Positions 26,640 through 34,408 of a stretch of 64,000 nucleotides of DNA are shown here, one piece after another; within the stretch, counting starts at the first letter, position 1, and each line of letters opens with the position of its first letter. This DNA comes from Companilactobacillus jidongensis (GTDB lineage: Bacteria > Bacillota > Bacilli > Lactobacillales > Lactobacillaceae), in NCBI RefSeq assembly GCF_003946575.1, contig NZ_RHOP01000016.1, positions 1-64,000 of the forward strand, read 5' to 3'. The notes under the pieces are model-generated. The model worked only from the letters and a program-made list of their open reading frames with translations, did no database searches and was not told where the DNA came from. The position numbers and the translations under genes are program-made.

Positions 26640-26723
26640 AAAATCGCCTCTCTGCATCGTATTTTATAGATATTTTATAAGAAATAAGCCATAATGGGAA
26701 TTAAAGATTAGGAGGTATATATT

Positions 26724-26918
26724 ATGGCAAAGAAACAAAAACACTTTCGTTTTGTAAAAGGATTCTTATTTGGTTCAGTTACTACTGCAACTGCTGTTTA
26801 TGGCGCACTTCATGCATTTAAGAAGACCGTCATCGAACCAGAAGATGCCGAAAACGACCGTATCGAAGCTAACCGTCGTCGTGCTAACCGTAAGAGTTTG
26901 CAAGCACACCAAGGTTAA
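26724..26918 (+). CDS. DUF3042 family protein
   Basis: A 64-residue protein typical of lactic acid bacteria. A basic N-terminus (KKQKHFRFVKG) precedes a short hydrophobic helix (about 15-28, FLFGSVTTATAVYGALHA), then a charged, Arg-rich tail. This suggests a single-pass membrane protein with N-in or N-out topology uncertain. GGAGG lies just before the ATG. Function unknown. Confidence 0.85.
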   Translation: MAKKQKHFRFVKGFLFGSVTTATAVYGALHAFKKTVIEPEDAENDRIEANRRRANRKSLQAHQG

Positions 26919-26946
26919 TTTAGAACCCAAAACAATCACAGACTAT

Positions 26947-26987
26947 AAAAAAAGGAGACTTGACAATATGTCACAGCCTCCTTTTTT
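26947..26987. terminator. Bidirectional terminator between DUF3042 gene and rhodanese gene
   Basis: AAAAAAAGGAG / CTCCTTTTTT outer stem with an inner TGACA-ATA-TGTCA hairpin. It has a T-run in both directions and so can serve the two convergent genes. Confidence 0.85.
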
Positions 26988-27009
26988 CAATATCTCAAAA
27001 TCATAAATT

Positions 27010-27414
27010 TTAAAGTTTTGTAGTTTTTTTTGTTTTTCCTTCCCAATCTGAAAAACGTTCATCCAACCACTTAACATCTTCGAAGCCCCATTTTTGCAAT
27101 TTAGCTGCTGCACGTACGCTGACCGACTTGCGATCCTCATAAAGATAAACAGGTAAATCGGGTCTAAGTTCGCCCTCATTATACTTTAATTGCGTATATG
27201 GCAAATTACGAGCACCTAAAATATGTTTAGCATCGAAACTATTTTTTTCTCTTAAATCAACGATTTGAGCTTTTCTCATTGTTGATTCAAATTCTTCACC
27301 ACTGATGGCTCCGCCCATTTTTCTACCTTTGTACAAATAGTAGGCCCATGTGCCGACCCAATAAATCAAGAATCCAATAACAACAACGTACAAAATCGCG
27401 TTAATAACTTGCAT
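27010..27414 (-). CDS. Membrane-anchored rhodanese-fold protein without catalytic cysteine (YqhL-like)
   Basis: A 134-residue protein: one N-terminal membrane segment (about 5-27), then a rhodanese domain (about 38-128) with IVDLREKNSFDAKHILGARNLPY. At the active-site loop, where active enzymes have a cysteine in a CxxxxRS-type loop, the sequence is LYEDRKSVSVRAA, with no cysteine anywhere in the domain. Sulfurtransferase activity is therefore unlikely; a binding or scaffold role is inferred. It follows glcK by 32 bases, a common lactobacillar arrangement. Confidence 0.88.
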   Translation of the reverse strand: MQVINAILYVVVIGFLIYWVGTWAYYLYKGRKMGGAISGEEFESTMRKAQIVDLREKNSFDAKHILGARNLPYTQLKYNEGELRPDLPVYLYEDRKSVSVRAAAKLQKWGFEDVKWLDERFSDWEGKTKKTTKL

Positions 27415-27446
27415 TAATAAAACCCCTAACTAGCTTTTAATCAACT

Positions 27447-28403
27447 TTACTTAATCAATGATGCGGCACCGATAACACCGGCACCATTTCCAAGACTTGC
27501 TAATCTTACTTCTGTAGAATCTTTGATAGTTGCGAACTCATTAGCACGCATAGCTTTTTCAACCTTATTCAATAAGAAATCACCAGCAGCTGAAACACCA
27601 CCACCGATAACAACGTACTTAGGATTCAAGGAATTAGCAATATTTGCCAAAGCAAATCCTAATGAATCACAAACATAGTCAGCAACAATCATAGCTAGAT
27701 CATCGCCTGTCTTAGCCAAATCAAACACATCTTTAGCTGAGATATCTTGACCATCATCAAGCATTGCTTTCAACTCTGAATCTCCAGCATATTCTCCAGC
27801 ACGATCTCTGGCAACATGTACGATACCAGTTGCAGAAGCAATTGTTTCAAGACAACCTCTCTTGCCACAAGTGCACATAAAACCATGAGGATCAATAGTA
27901 ACATGTCCAATTTCACCAGCAGCACCATTGGCTCCATGTAGCAATTGGCCGTTAGCGATGATACCACCACCAACACCTGTTCCAAGAGTTACAAAGACAA
28001 CGTCATCAGCGTTATTACCAGCGCCCTTCCATCTTTCACCAAGAGCAGCGACATTAGCATCGTTCTCAATAGTTACAGGAATGCCTGTTCCAGCTTCAAT
28101 ATCTCTAACTGGATAGACTTCATCTTTCCAGTTCAAGTTGAATGCACCTTTGATAGTACCATCTTTAATGTTGATAGTACCTGGTGAACCCAAACCGATA
28201 CCACTGAATTGATCAGCTTCCATATCGTACATTTTAAGATGATGGTTAATTGAATCAATAATATCAGGAATAATTAATTGACCATCAGATAGAATATTTG
28301 TTTCGATACTCCACTTTTGTTGAATATCGCCTTCAGCAGTTAAAATGGCGAATTTAATTGTTGTACCACCTAGGTCAACACCGATTAATTTCTTGTCTGT
28401 CAC
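27447..28403 (-). CDS. glcK: ROK-family glucokinase
   Basis: Phosphorylates glucose with ATP at the entry of glycolysis. It has the N-terminal phosphate loop GVDLGGTTIKFA (8-19), GIGLGSPG, ENDANVAALGE, the GTGVGGGII loop, the ROK zinc motif CTCGKRGCLE (about 177-186) with a histidine just before (GEIGHVTID), and VIGGGVSAAGD. Length 318 is normal. It overlaps yqgQ by 4 bases. Confidence 0.96.
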   Translation of the reverse strand: MTDKKLIGVDLGGTTIKFAILTAEGDIQQKWSIETNILSDGQLIIPDIIDSINHHLKMYDMEADQFSGIGLGSPGTINIKDGTIKGAFNLNWKDEVYPVRDIEAGTGIPVTIENDANVAALGERWKGAGNNADDVVFVTLGTGVGGGIIANGQLLHGANGAAGEIGHVTIDPHGFMCTCGKRGCLETIASATGIVHVARDRAGEYAGDSELKAMLDDGQDISAKDVFDLAKTGDDLAMIVADYVCDSLGFALANIANSLNPKYVVIGGGVSAAGDFLLNKVEKAMRANEFATIKDSTEVRLASLGNGAGVIGAASLIK

Positions 28404-28630
28404 TTTGATCTGTCCTTTTCTTTTTTTTCTTCTTTTCTGTGCTCAGCCTTTAAGACTAATTGTGCATTAATAAAAACTTTTTTTTCAATCATTCCATTTT
28501 CGTACAACCGCTTAACCTCAATCGACATGAGCTCAATGTCCCACATTCTTTTTCCCAAATGGACAAAGGTTCCAAATTTTTTGAGTAGCTGTTGTACGTC
28601 ATATAGAGTTCTAAAGCTCATTTCATCCAT
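28400..28630 (-). CDS. yqgQ: YqgQ family (DUF910) protein
   Basis: A 76-residue helical protein of unknown function. The conserved part (MSFRTLYDVQQLLKKFGTFVHLG, split by residue 20, then WDIELMSIEVKRLYENGMI) is that of B. subtilis YqgQ; the C-terminus is a Lys/Glu-rich helix. YqgQ precedes glcK in B. subtilis as here. It overlaps both neighbours (8 bases with the rhomboid gene, 4 with glcK). Confidence 0.9.
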   Translation of the reverse strand: MDEMSFRTLYDVQQLLKKFGTFVHLGKRMWDIELMSIEVKRLYENGMIEKKVFINAQLVLKAEHRKEEKKEKDRSK

Positions 28631-29294
28631 AAACTATCATACCCTTTGTATACATAAAATAAGAAATAACAGCAACGACTATTAGAGCAAGGATTCTAAC
28701 AATTATATTGGGTCGTTTGATACCAGGCAATCCTAATGCAAGCCCTATTAAGAACCCACCAATTGCTCCACCGATATGACCCCAGATGTCGATTCCCGAC
28801 ATCGTTAGGTCAAGTGCCAAGTTAATTACAATAAGTCCTAAGAAACTCTTACCGAGTTCTGATAAGAACTTATTTTCTTTGTAGATAACTGCAAGTGCCA
28901 AAAAGGCAGCAAACAGACCAAACAAAGAAGTACTGGCTCCGGCAGAAATGGCATTACTCGATCCAAAAGCAAAACTTGCTAAATTTCCCATAATGCCACT
29001 CAAAATATAAATGACGAAAAACCTAACGTGTCCAACCATCGGCTCAAGTATTTGACCAACATAATATATAGAGAATCCATTCATCAAAATATGCAAAACA
29101 CCAATATGAACAAACATAGGTGTTATCAATCTCCACCATTGACCCTCTTGCACTAAGTCATTCGTCTTAGCTCCAAAAGTTAATAGTATATTAATATTTT
29201 GTGAACCACCTGAAAGTGTTTCTGCTGCAAAAACACCAAGTGTCAAAATCAGCAAAAACCAGGTTACATATGGTTTTTCTTGTCTATAACTCAT
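28623..29294 (-). CDS. Rhomboid family intramembrane serine protease
   Basis: A 223-residue membrane protease with about six or seven segments. Catalytic serine is in GASTSLFG (about 121-128) and the histidine in DIWGHIGG (about 172-179); the L1-loop region WWRLITPMFVHIGVLHILMN is also present, with the histidines of the retraction site. It cleaves membrane proteins within or near the bilayer. It overlaps fau by one base. B. subtilis yqgP sits in the equivalent position. Confidence 0.93.
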   Translation of the reverse strand: MSYRQEKPYVTWFLLILTLGVFAAETLSGGSQNINILLTFGAKTNDLVQEGQWWRLITPMFVHIGVLHILMNGFSIYYVGQILEPMVGHVRFFVIYILSGIMGNLASFAFGSSNAISAGASTSLFGLFAAFLALAVIYKENKFLSELGKSFLGLIVINLALDLTMSGIDIWGHIGGAIGGFLIGLALGLPGIKRPNIIVRILALIVVAVISYFMYTKGMIVYG

Positions 29295-29851
29295 TATGCA
29301 TCCTTAGAAACAGAAATGATTTGGTCGATTGGCTTGTCAAGAACATATACCGGCCATTGAGACTGTATATAATACTGACGTGATAGAGCTAATGCAATCG
29401 TTTTTGTAGGATACAACGATAGATAACGATCATAATATCCCGCACCAAATCCTAAACGAGCCTTTTGATCTTCAGAGAAGGCTAATCCAGGAGCAATAAT
29501 AAGTTCTGGTGGATTCAATACATTGGTCTGATAACTTGTAGGCTCTCTTACACCAAACGAACTAGTTTCTAATTCAGTATCCTTGGTGTATTTAACAAAA
29601 GTCATTGAATAATCTTTGAAAGTTTTGGGTATATAAACATCCTTACCCAACTCCCAGCACTCTTTAATAATTGGAAATGTAGGAATTTCACTTCCCATAC
29701 TCAGAGTGATACCAATGCTTTTAGCAGCTTTAAAACTACTATTATCAAATAATTTTAGATAAACTTCATTAATTTCTTTTTGAGCTTGATCTGATTTCAT
29801 GAATTCGTCCATGATATCGATTTGTTTCTTTCTGAAGCTGACTTTATCCAA
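29294..29851 (-). CDS. fau: 5-formyltetrahydrofolate cyclo-ligase
   Basis: Converts 5-formyl-THF with ATP to 5,10-methenyl-THF, clearing a stored folate. The N-terminus SFRKKQIDIMDEF fits, and the signature LGFGAGYYDRYL (about 135-146) and LIIAPGLAF are visible. Length 185 is typical. It is the first gene of the fau-rhomboid-yqgQ-glcK-rhodanese run; rpmG and its terminator lie upstream. Confidence 0.92.
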   Translation of the reverse strand: MDKVSFRKKQIDIMDEFMKSDQAQKEINEVYLKLFDNSSFKAAKSIGITLSMGSEIPTFPIIKECWELGKDVYIPKTFKDYSMTFVKYTKDTELETSSFGVREPTSYQTNVLNPPELIIAPGLAFSEDQKARLGFGAGYYDRYLSLYPTKTIALALSRQYYIQSQWPVYVLDKPIDQIISVSKDA

Positions 29852-29867
29852 AAGTTACCTCCCTAGT

Positions 29868-29900
29868 AAAAAAAAACAACAGGAATTTTAACCTGTTGTT
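29868..29900 (-). terminator. Terminator after rpmG
   Basis: Minus-strand stem AACAACAGG / CCTGTTGTT, 8-base loop, followed by nine T residues. Its first base is the last base of the rpmG stop codon. Confidence 0.85.
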
Positions 29901-30049
29901 TATTTTGTTTCGCGATGCAATGTAACAACACGCTCACGTGGGCAATATTTTTTAAGTTCTAGACGATCAGGGCTATTACGCTTGCTTTTGTTTGTTAGAT
30001 ATGTACGTTCATGGCATGATGTACATTCCATTGTTATATTTACTCTCAT
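29900..30049 (-). CDS. rpmG: 50S ribosomal protein L33
   Basis: A 49-residue protein read from ATG 30049 ([18 protein letters not shown]...). The first zinc pair C-x2-C (ECTSC) is present, but the second is reduced to a single cysteine (KYCPRER), a form common in Lactobacillaceae that probably cannot bind zinc. [15 protein letters not shown] is the L33 signature. It lies between the PBP gene and fau and has its own terminator. Confidence 0.95.
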   Translation of the reverse strand: MRVNITMECTSCHERTYLTNKSKRNSPDRLELKKYCPRERVVTLHRETK

Positions 30050-30140
30050 GTTTGGAACATCCTTTCATATAATACTTAACTAAAATTCAACTAGTCAAAT
30101 ATACCATTATTATCAACATTTTTAAAGTGTTAATTTAATA

Positions 30141-32252
30141 TTAACTTTGACCAGTCATTTTATAGTAATCTGTATAGATTTGTTTTGCAACTAATTGAGG
30201 ATAACTACCGGATTCGCTAGTTAGATTAGGGAACACAATAGCCATGGCAATATTAGGATCATCATATGGTCCAAATGATACTAAACTAGTTGTAATTGTT
30301 TCAGGTGGATCTTGGTTGTTAGGATCTTTGGGATTGTAGTAGAAAGATTGAGCAGTACCTGTTTTGGCCGCTACCGCTGGAGATAAATCTTTCAGCCTTG
30401 TTGCCGTTGTCCAATAATCTGAACCGTGAACAGCATTGTACATACCCTTTCTAACAACATTTAATTCTGATTGTGTAAATCCAACTTTATTCAGTATAGT
30501 TGGACTTGTTACTGATTCCAATGCACCTTTAGTACCATCATTCTTAGTCTTTTGAACAGATTGTACCAAATATGGCTTCATTCTATATCCACCATTCGCA
30601 ATGGTTGAAATATATTGTGCCATTTCGATCAGTGTATACGAATCATAGTTTCCGTACGACAAATCCAGTGCAGAACCAGTCTTCAATTGTCCTTGACTAT
30701 TTCTAACAGAACCTTCGATACCAGCAGTTTCACCGGAAATATCAATACCGGTTTTGACACCCAAACCAAATTGATTGAAATACCCTCTTAGTTTAGAGAA
30801 GATATCTGAATCCATAGTCATTGATACTTTAGGAACATACTTAGCATTAGCTTCTTTCATTGCTAGAGCCATCATATACTCATTAGAAGATACTTCTAGT
30901 GCTTTTTCTGCATTCATACTGCTATAAGTACCAACAGGATAAACTGACTTCTTAACGGCACTACCAGGTAAATAAATTGGATTATCCGCCTGTACACTAT
31001 TAGCTGGTGTAATAACACCATCCATCAGTGCCCCCAGAACCGTAGCACCCTTAACAGCAGAACCCATAACGAAGGTTCTATTGATAACACCTAAGGCATC
31101 CTCAGACGTTGTTCCGGTCGTGGGGTCATTTCTAATTCCTGCCATAGCCAAAATAGCACCCGTCTTAGGATTCTCAACTACGACATATGCACCATCAGAA
31201 TATTGTGTGATTCCCGCAGCTTGTGCAGAAGAATATTCCGTTGTCAGTGCAGCTTGAACTTTCTTTTGGAACTTGGAGTCAATAGTCAAATTGAGGTTTC
31301 CACCCTTTTGACCACTATATACTACTTTGCTCTTTTTAATTTGATTGTTAGAACCTATTTGAACTTCACGTTCACTCTTAGTACCAGAGAGAATTGTTTC
31401 ATAGCTCTTCTCCAAATAACTAGTACCAACACGATCATTACGTGAATATCCATATGCCAACATAGTATTCAATTCATCATCAGGAATACCTTGTTGTTCT
31501 GTTGACACTCCTCCGATAATACTTGCAATTGACTTACCTTGAGGATACTCACGATTCCAGTTAGTACCAACACTGATACCAGGTAATTCTGTTAAATGTT
31601 CACTAACTTCTGCAATTTCCTTTGAAGTTAGATTCTTATCCTTTAAGAAAACTGATGACAATGAATATGCTGAACTCATTTTCTTAAATAAAGTTGCTCT
31701 GGACAGTTCTGCATCATTTAGATGCATCCCCATTTTCTTCAAATATTTAATTTCATTATTGTATATTTGAGTGTTAGTTAAGGCATCACCATTAGAGTCA
31801 ACACGATCTGACTTGGGCATCTGCTTAGCCACTTTTGCTTCTTTTCCAGGTGCTGACAAAATATAATCGGCCTTGTCACGATCAGACAAAGTTTCCTTTT
31901 CAATCGAAACGTATTTTGTCAGACGATTAACGATTGTATAAATGTCGCTGGACTTCACTCCAGAACTCTTTGTATAAGTTATCGCACTTTCTGTAGAGTT
32001 ACCCACTAACAGGCGTCCCTTTGAATCATAGATCATTCCACGTGGTACGCTTCCTGTCATTACTGTCTTATCTGTACGATCTACTTCGGCTGCAAACTTA
32101 CCACCATAAACGATTTGCAAGTAAGCTAGCTGAGCAACTAGCAGAGCGAACAAGGCAAAGACAATAAAAAAAAGCAGGTTAAGTCGAAATGGGATAGTAG
32201 ACTTAGCTTGACTACCTGTTCTTTTCTTTATTATATCCAGTACTCTTCTCAT
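30141..32252 (-). CDS. Class B penicillin-binding protein (transpeptidase, PBP2/PBP2b type)
   Basis: A 703-residue monofunctional transpeptidase for peripheral peptidoglycan synthesis. An N-terminal cytosolic segment and one membrane anchor (about 25-48) precede the dimerisation domain. The transpeptidase domain has the SxxK motif SAVK (in VMGSAVKGATV), SxN as SSN (EVSSNEYM) and KTG (AAKTGTAQSF). The rpmG-yqgN-rhomboid neighbourhood is usual for the lactobacillar PBP2b-like elongation enzyme. No PASTA domain, which argues against a PBP2X. Confidence 0.92.
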   Translation of the reverse strand: MRRVLDIIKKRTGSQAKSTIPFRLNLLFFIVFALFALLVAQLAYLQIVYGGKFAAEVDRTDKTVMTGSVPRGMIYDSKGRLLVGNSTESAITYTKSSGVKSSDIYTIVNRLTKYVSIEKETLSDRDKADYILSAPGKEAKVAKQMPKSDRVDSNGDALTNTQIYNNEIKYLKKMGMHLNDAELSRATLFKKMSSAYSLSSVFLKDKNLTSKEIAEVSEHLTELPGISVGTNWNREYPQGKSIASIIGGVSTEQQGIPDDELNTMLAYGYSRNDRVGTSYLEKSYETILSGTKSEREVQIGSNNQIKKSKVVYSGQKGGNLNLTIDSKFQKKVQAALTTEYSSAQAAGITQYSDGAYVVVENPKTGAILAMAGIRNDPTTGTTSEDALGVINRTFVMGSAVKGATVLGALMDGVITPANSVQADNPIYLPGSAVKKSVYPVGTYSSMNAEKALEVSSNEYMMALAMKEANAKYVPKVSMTMDSDIFSKLRGYFNQFGLGVKTGIDISGETAGIEGSVRNSQGQLKTGSALDLSYGNYDSYTLIEMAQYISTIANGGYRMKPYLVQSVQKTKNDGTKGALESVTSPTILNKVGFTQSELNVVRKGMYNAVHGSDYWTTATRLKDLSPAVAAKTGTAQSFYYNPKDPNNQDPPETITTSLVSFGPYDDPNIAMAIVFPNLTSESGSYPQLVAKQIYTDYYKMTGQS

Positions 32253-32280
32253 AGGTTTCCCTTCAAAATACTATAAAGCA

Positions 32281-32577
32281 TTATTCATTAGATTTAAAAA
32301 TATAATTAGGTCCGTCTAGATCGGTATCATACTCAATCAATAGATCATAGCGGGCAAAAAACCAGGTATCGGCGTCAGTAATGTAATAAGTAATGCCATC
32401 AATAACCGTACTAGACTCAGGTTTCACTGGTTTTTCTTTACGCATAGCAATCGAAAATCCCTCATGAACCATCGTCTTGCCGTATACCTTACCATAAAAA
32501 TGTACACCATCACCGGGTACTAAGTCCAACTCATCTTTGAACCATTTTTGTGCTTTTTCTGTCAATTCAATTTTCAT
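32281..32577 (-). CDS. HesB/YneR-like protein (A-type iron-sulfur carrier fold, no cysteines)
   Basis: A 98-residue protein resembling B. subtilis YneR and HesB-type folds (MKIELTEKAQKWFKDEL, then GDGVHFYGKVYG and YDTDLDGPNYIF). It contains no cysteine, so it cannot carry an iron-sulfur cluster in the usual way. Function unknown. It is 28 bases before the PBP gene and 53 after greA. Confidence 0.82.
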   Translation of the reverse strand: MKIELTEKAQKWFKDELDLVPGDGVHFYGKVYGKTMVHEGFSIAMRKEKPVKPESSTVIDGITYYITDADTWFFARYDLLIEYDTDLDGPNYIFKSNE

Positions 32578-32630
32578 TGTTCGTTCACCTCATTTAACGT
32601 ATGAGATAAACATAGCAGAAAACGGTTACG

Positions 32631-33107
32631 CTATGCAACTTCTACGGCTTTGATAGTGATGTCATAACTGCCAACAGGTGTATCAACAGTAACAACATCT
32701 CCAACATGCTTACCCATCAATGCCTTAGCAATTGGTGAATCATTTGAAATCTTACCTGCGTCAGGATCTGATTCAGCAGAACCAACGATTGTATAAATAT
32801 CAGGTTCTTCACCATCTTCTTCGACCGTCACTTTTTTACCAACAGAAACCTCATCATGAGCAATGTCATCAGTATCAATAACATTAGCATATTGTAACAT
32901 TTCAATGACTTGTGAGATACGTGATTCAACAACACTTTGTTCATCTTTAGCAGATGTGTATTCTGAATTTTCTGATAAATCACCAAAACCCCTGGCAATC
33001 TTAATACGATTAATAACTTCTGGACGCTTAACCTTCTTTAAATCTTCCAACTCTTCTTCAAGCTTTTTCTTACCTTCTGCTGTCATTGGGTAACTTTTAT
33101 CTGCCAT
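32631..33107 (-). CDS. greA: Transcription elongation factor GreA
   Basis: Rescues backtracked RNA polymerase by stimulating transcript cleavage. The 158 residues contain the N-terminal coiled coil with the tip acidic residues in [13 protein letters not shown] (about 38-50) and the C-terminal globular domain with [20 protein letters not shown]. It follows mltG in order (mltG-greA), as in many Firmicutes, but a hairpin lies between. Confidence 0.96.
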   Translation of the reverse strand: MADKSYPMTAEGKKKLEEELEDLKKVKRPEVINRIKIARGFGDLSENSEYTSAKDEQSVVESRISQVIEMLQYANVIDTDDIAHDEVSVGKKVTVEEDGEEPDIYTIVGSAESDPDAGKISNDSPIAKALMGKHVGDVVTVDTPVGSYDITIKAVEVA

Positions 33108-33146
33108 TATTAAATCCTCACTTTTTATTATCTTTATTATTTTAAT

Positions 33147-33184
33147 CTCAAAATGTCATCTAACCGCTAGATTAGATGACATTT
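33147..33184 (-). terminator. Terminator after mltG
   Basis: 13-bp perfect stem AAATGTCATCTAA / TTAGATGACATTT, 8-base loop. The minus-strand tail (TTGAGATTAAAAT) is T-poor, so it may only partly terminate and let some transcription reach greA. Confidence 0.7.
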
Positions 33185-33205
33185 GCTATTATATACGATT
33201 TTTAA

Positions 33206-34354
33206 CTATTGTCCTAGAGAAGCTGTCTTAGCCTCATGCTCTGCAAGAGTATGTGAATAATAAACTTTTCCAGTCTTCAAGTCAGCAACAAAGTACAAGT
33301 AATCTTGATCTCTTTCAGACGGATTAAGAACCGCCTCAATCGATTGTAAACTAGGTTGGTTGAATGGTCCAGGACCATAACCAGCATGTTTGTACAAATT
33401 ATATGGTGATTTTACAGCAAGATCCTTATTATACAGCTTAGTCTTATGCGTATTTAAAGCATACATTACCGAAATATCTGACTGGATTGGCATATTAATG
33501 TCAATTCTGTTAAAGAATACTCCAGCAATCTTCTTACGATCTTTGTTAGTAACACCTTCACGTTCAACTAATGATGATAACGTCAAGACTTCTTGAACCG
33601 TAAGACCCTTTTCCTTAATGGTTGCATAATAAGATTGCATTTCTTCGTCTTCCTTTTGAACCATTTGGTTAACGAGTTCTTTCAATGTTAATCCACTATA
33701 AACCCCGTAAGTTGCAGGGAACAGATATCCTTCAAGATGATATCTGACATTATTCTTAGCCATTGTTGAATCTAGCAATTGAGGATACTTCTTTTGAAGC
33801 GATTTAAGATAACTTTCATCTTTCATCAACTTCAAGAAATCTTTCTTCTTAAAGCTAGTGCTCTTTTGAATTTGATCACCAATTTGATCGATCGTAACAC
33901 CTTCACGAACCAGCACTGTATTAGAAGCAGTACCCTTAGGCTCTGAACTACCACCCTTTTGCAGTTGCTTAACAACTTGGCTCAATGACCATGATTGTTT
34001 GAAAGTATAATAACCAGCTTGGAAATCAGTATAATTCTGAGCCTTGATATAAAAATTAAAGACAGATGCGCTCTTAATGACTTTATCTTGTTCTAATTTT
34101 TTGGCTATTTCTTTGCTAGAAGAACCTACCGGGATATTTACCACAACGTCTGACTTACTACTTGAGTCATACGGTTGCATTGAGCTATTTACATAGTTAA
34201 ACCCGATAATAGCCACAACAACTGCCAATACTGCAATAACACCCACGATCCAGTAGGCAATATGATTTGCGACTGAACGTTCCTTAGCACGAGTCTCCAT
34301 TTTTTCACTGGACTCTTGTTTTAATGCTTCTTTTTTTTCATCCTTTTGGCTCAA
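33206..34354 (-). CDS. mltG: Endolytic murein transglycosylase MltG
   Basis: Cuts nascent glycan strands to end their growth. A 35-residue charged cytosolic tail precedes one membrane segment (about 32-52), then a LysM-like domain and the YceG fold with the catalytic Glu in LSSLVEREGVTNKDR (about 264-278) and GYGPGPFNQPS. The start is TTG 34354, eight bases after GGGAGG; an ATG nearby is out of frame. Length 382 is normal. Confidence 0.93.
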   Translation of the reverse strand: MSQKDEKKEALKQESSEKMETRAKERSVANHIAYWIVGVIAVLAVVVAIIGFNYVNSSMQPYDSSSKSDVVVNIPVGSSSKEIAKKLEQDKVIKSASVFNFYIKAQNYTDFQAGYYTFKQSWSLSQVVKQLQKGGSSEPKGTASNTVLVREGVTIDQIGDQIQKSTSFKKKDFLKLMKDESYLKSLQKKYPQLLDSTMAKNNVRYHLEGYLFPATYGVYSGLTLKELVNQMVQKEDEEMQSYYATIKEKGLTVQEVLTLSSLVEREGVTNKDRKKIAGVFFNRIDINMPIQSDISVMYALNTHKTKLYNKDLAVKSPYNLYKHAGYGPGPFNQPSLQSIEAVLNPSERDQDYLYFVADLKTGKVYYSHTLAEHEAKTASLGQ

Positions 34355-34408
34355 GACACAGCCTCCCGAGTTAATTTAATTAGAATTATACCATTAGTTT
34401 GAACGCAA

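Noticed and set aside
31361-31373. GAAC-TTCAC-GTTC inside the PBP gene, a LexA-box look-alike
   Set aside because: The half-sites are separated by five bases rather than four and there is no promoter; it lies within a coding region.
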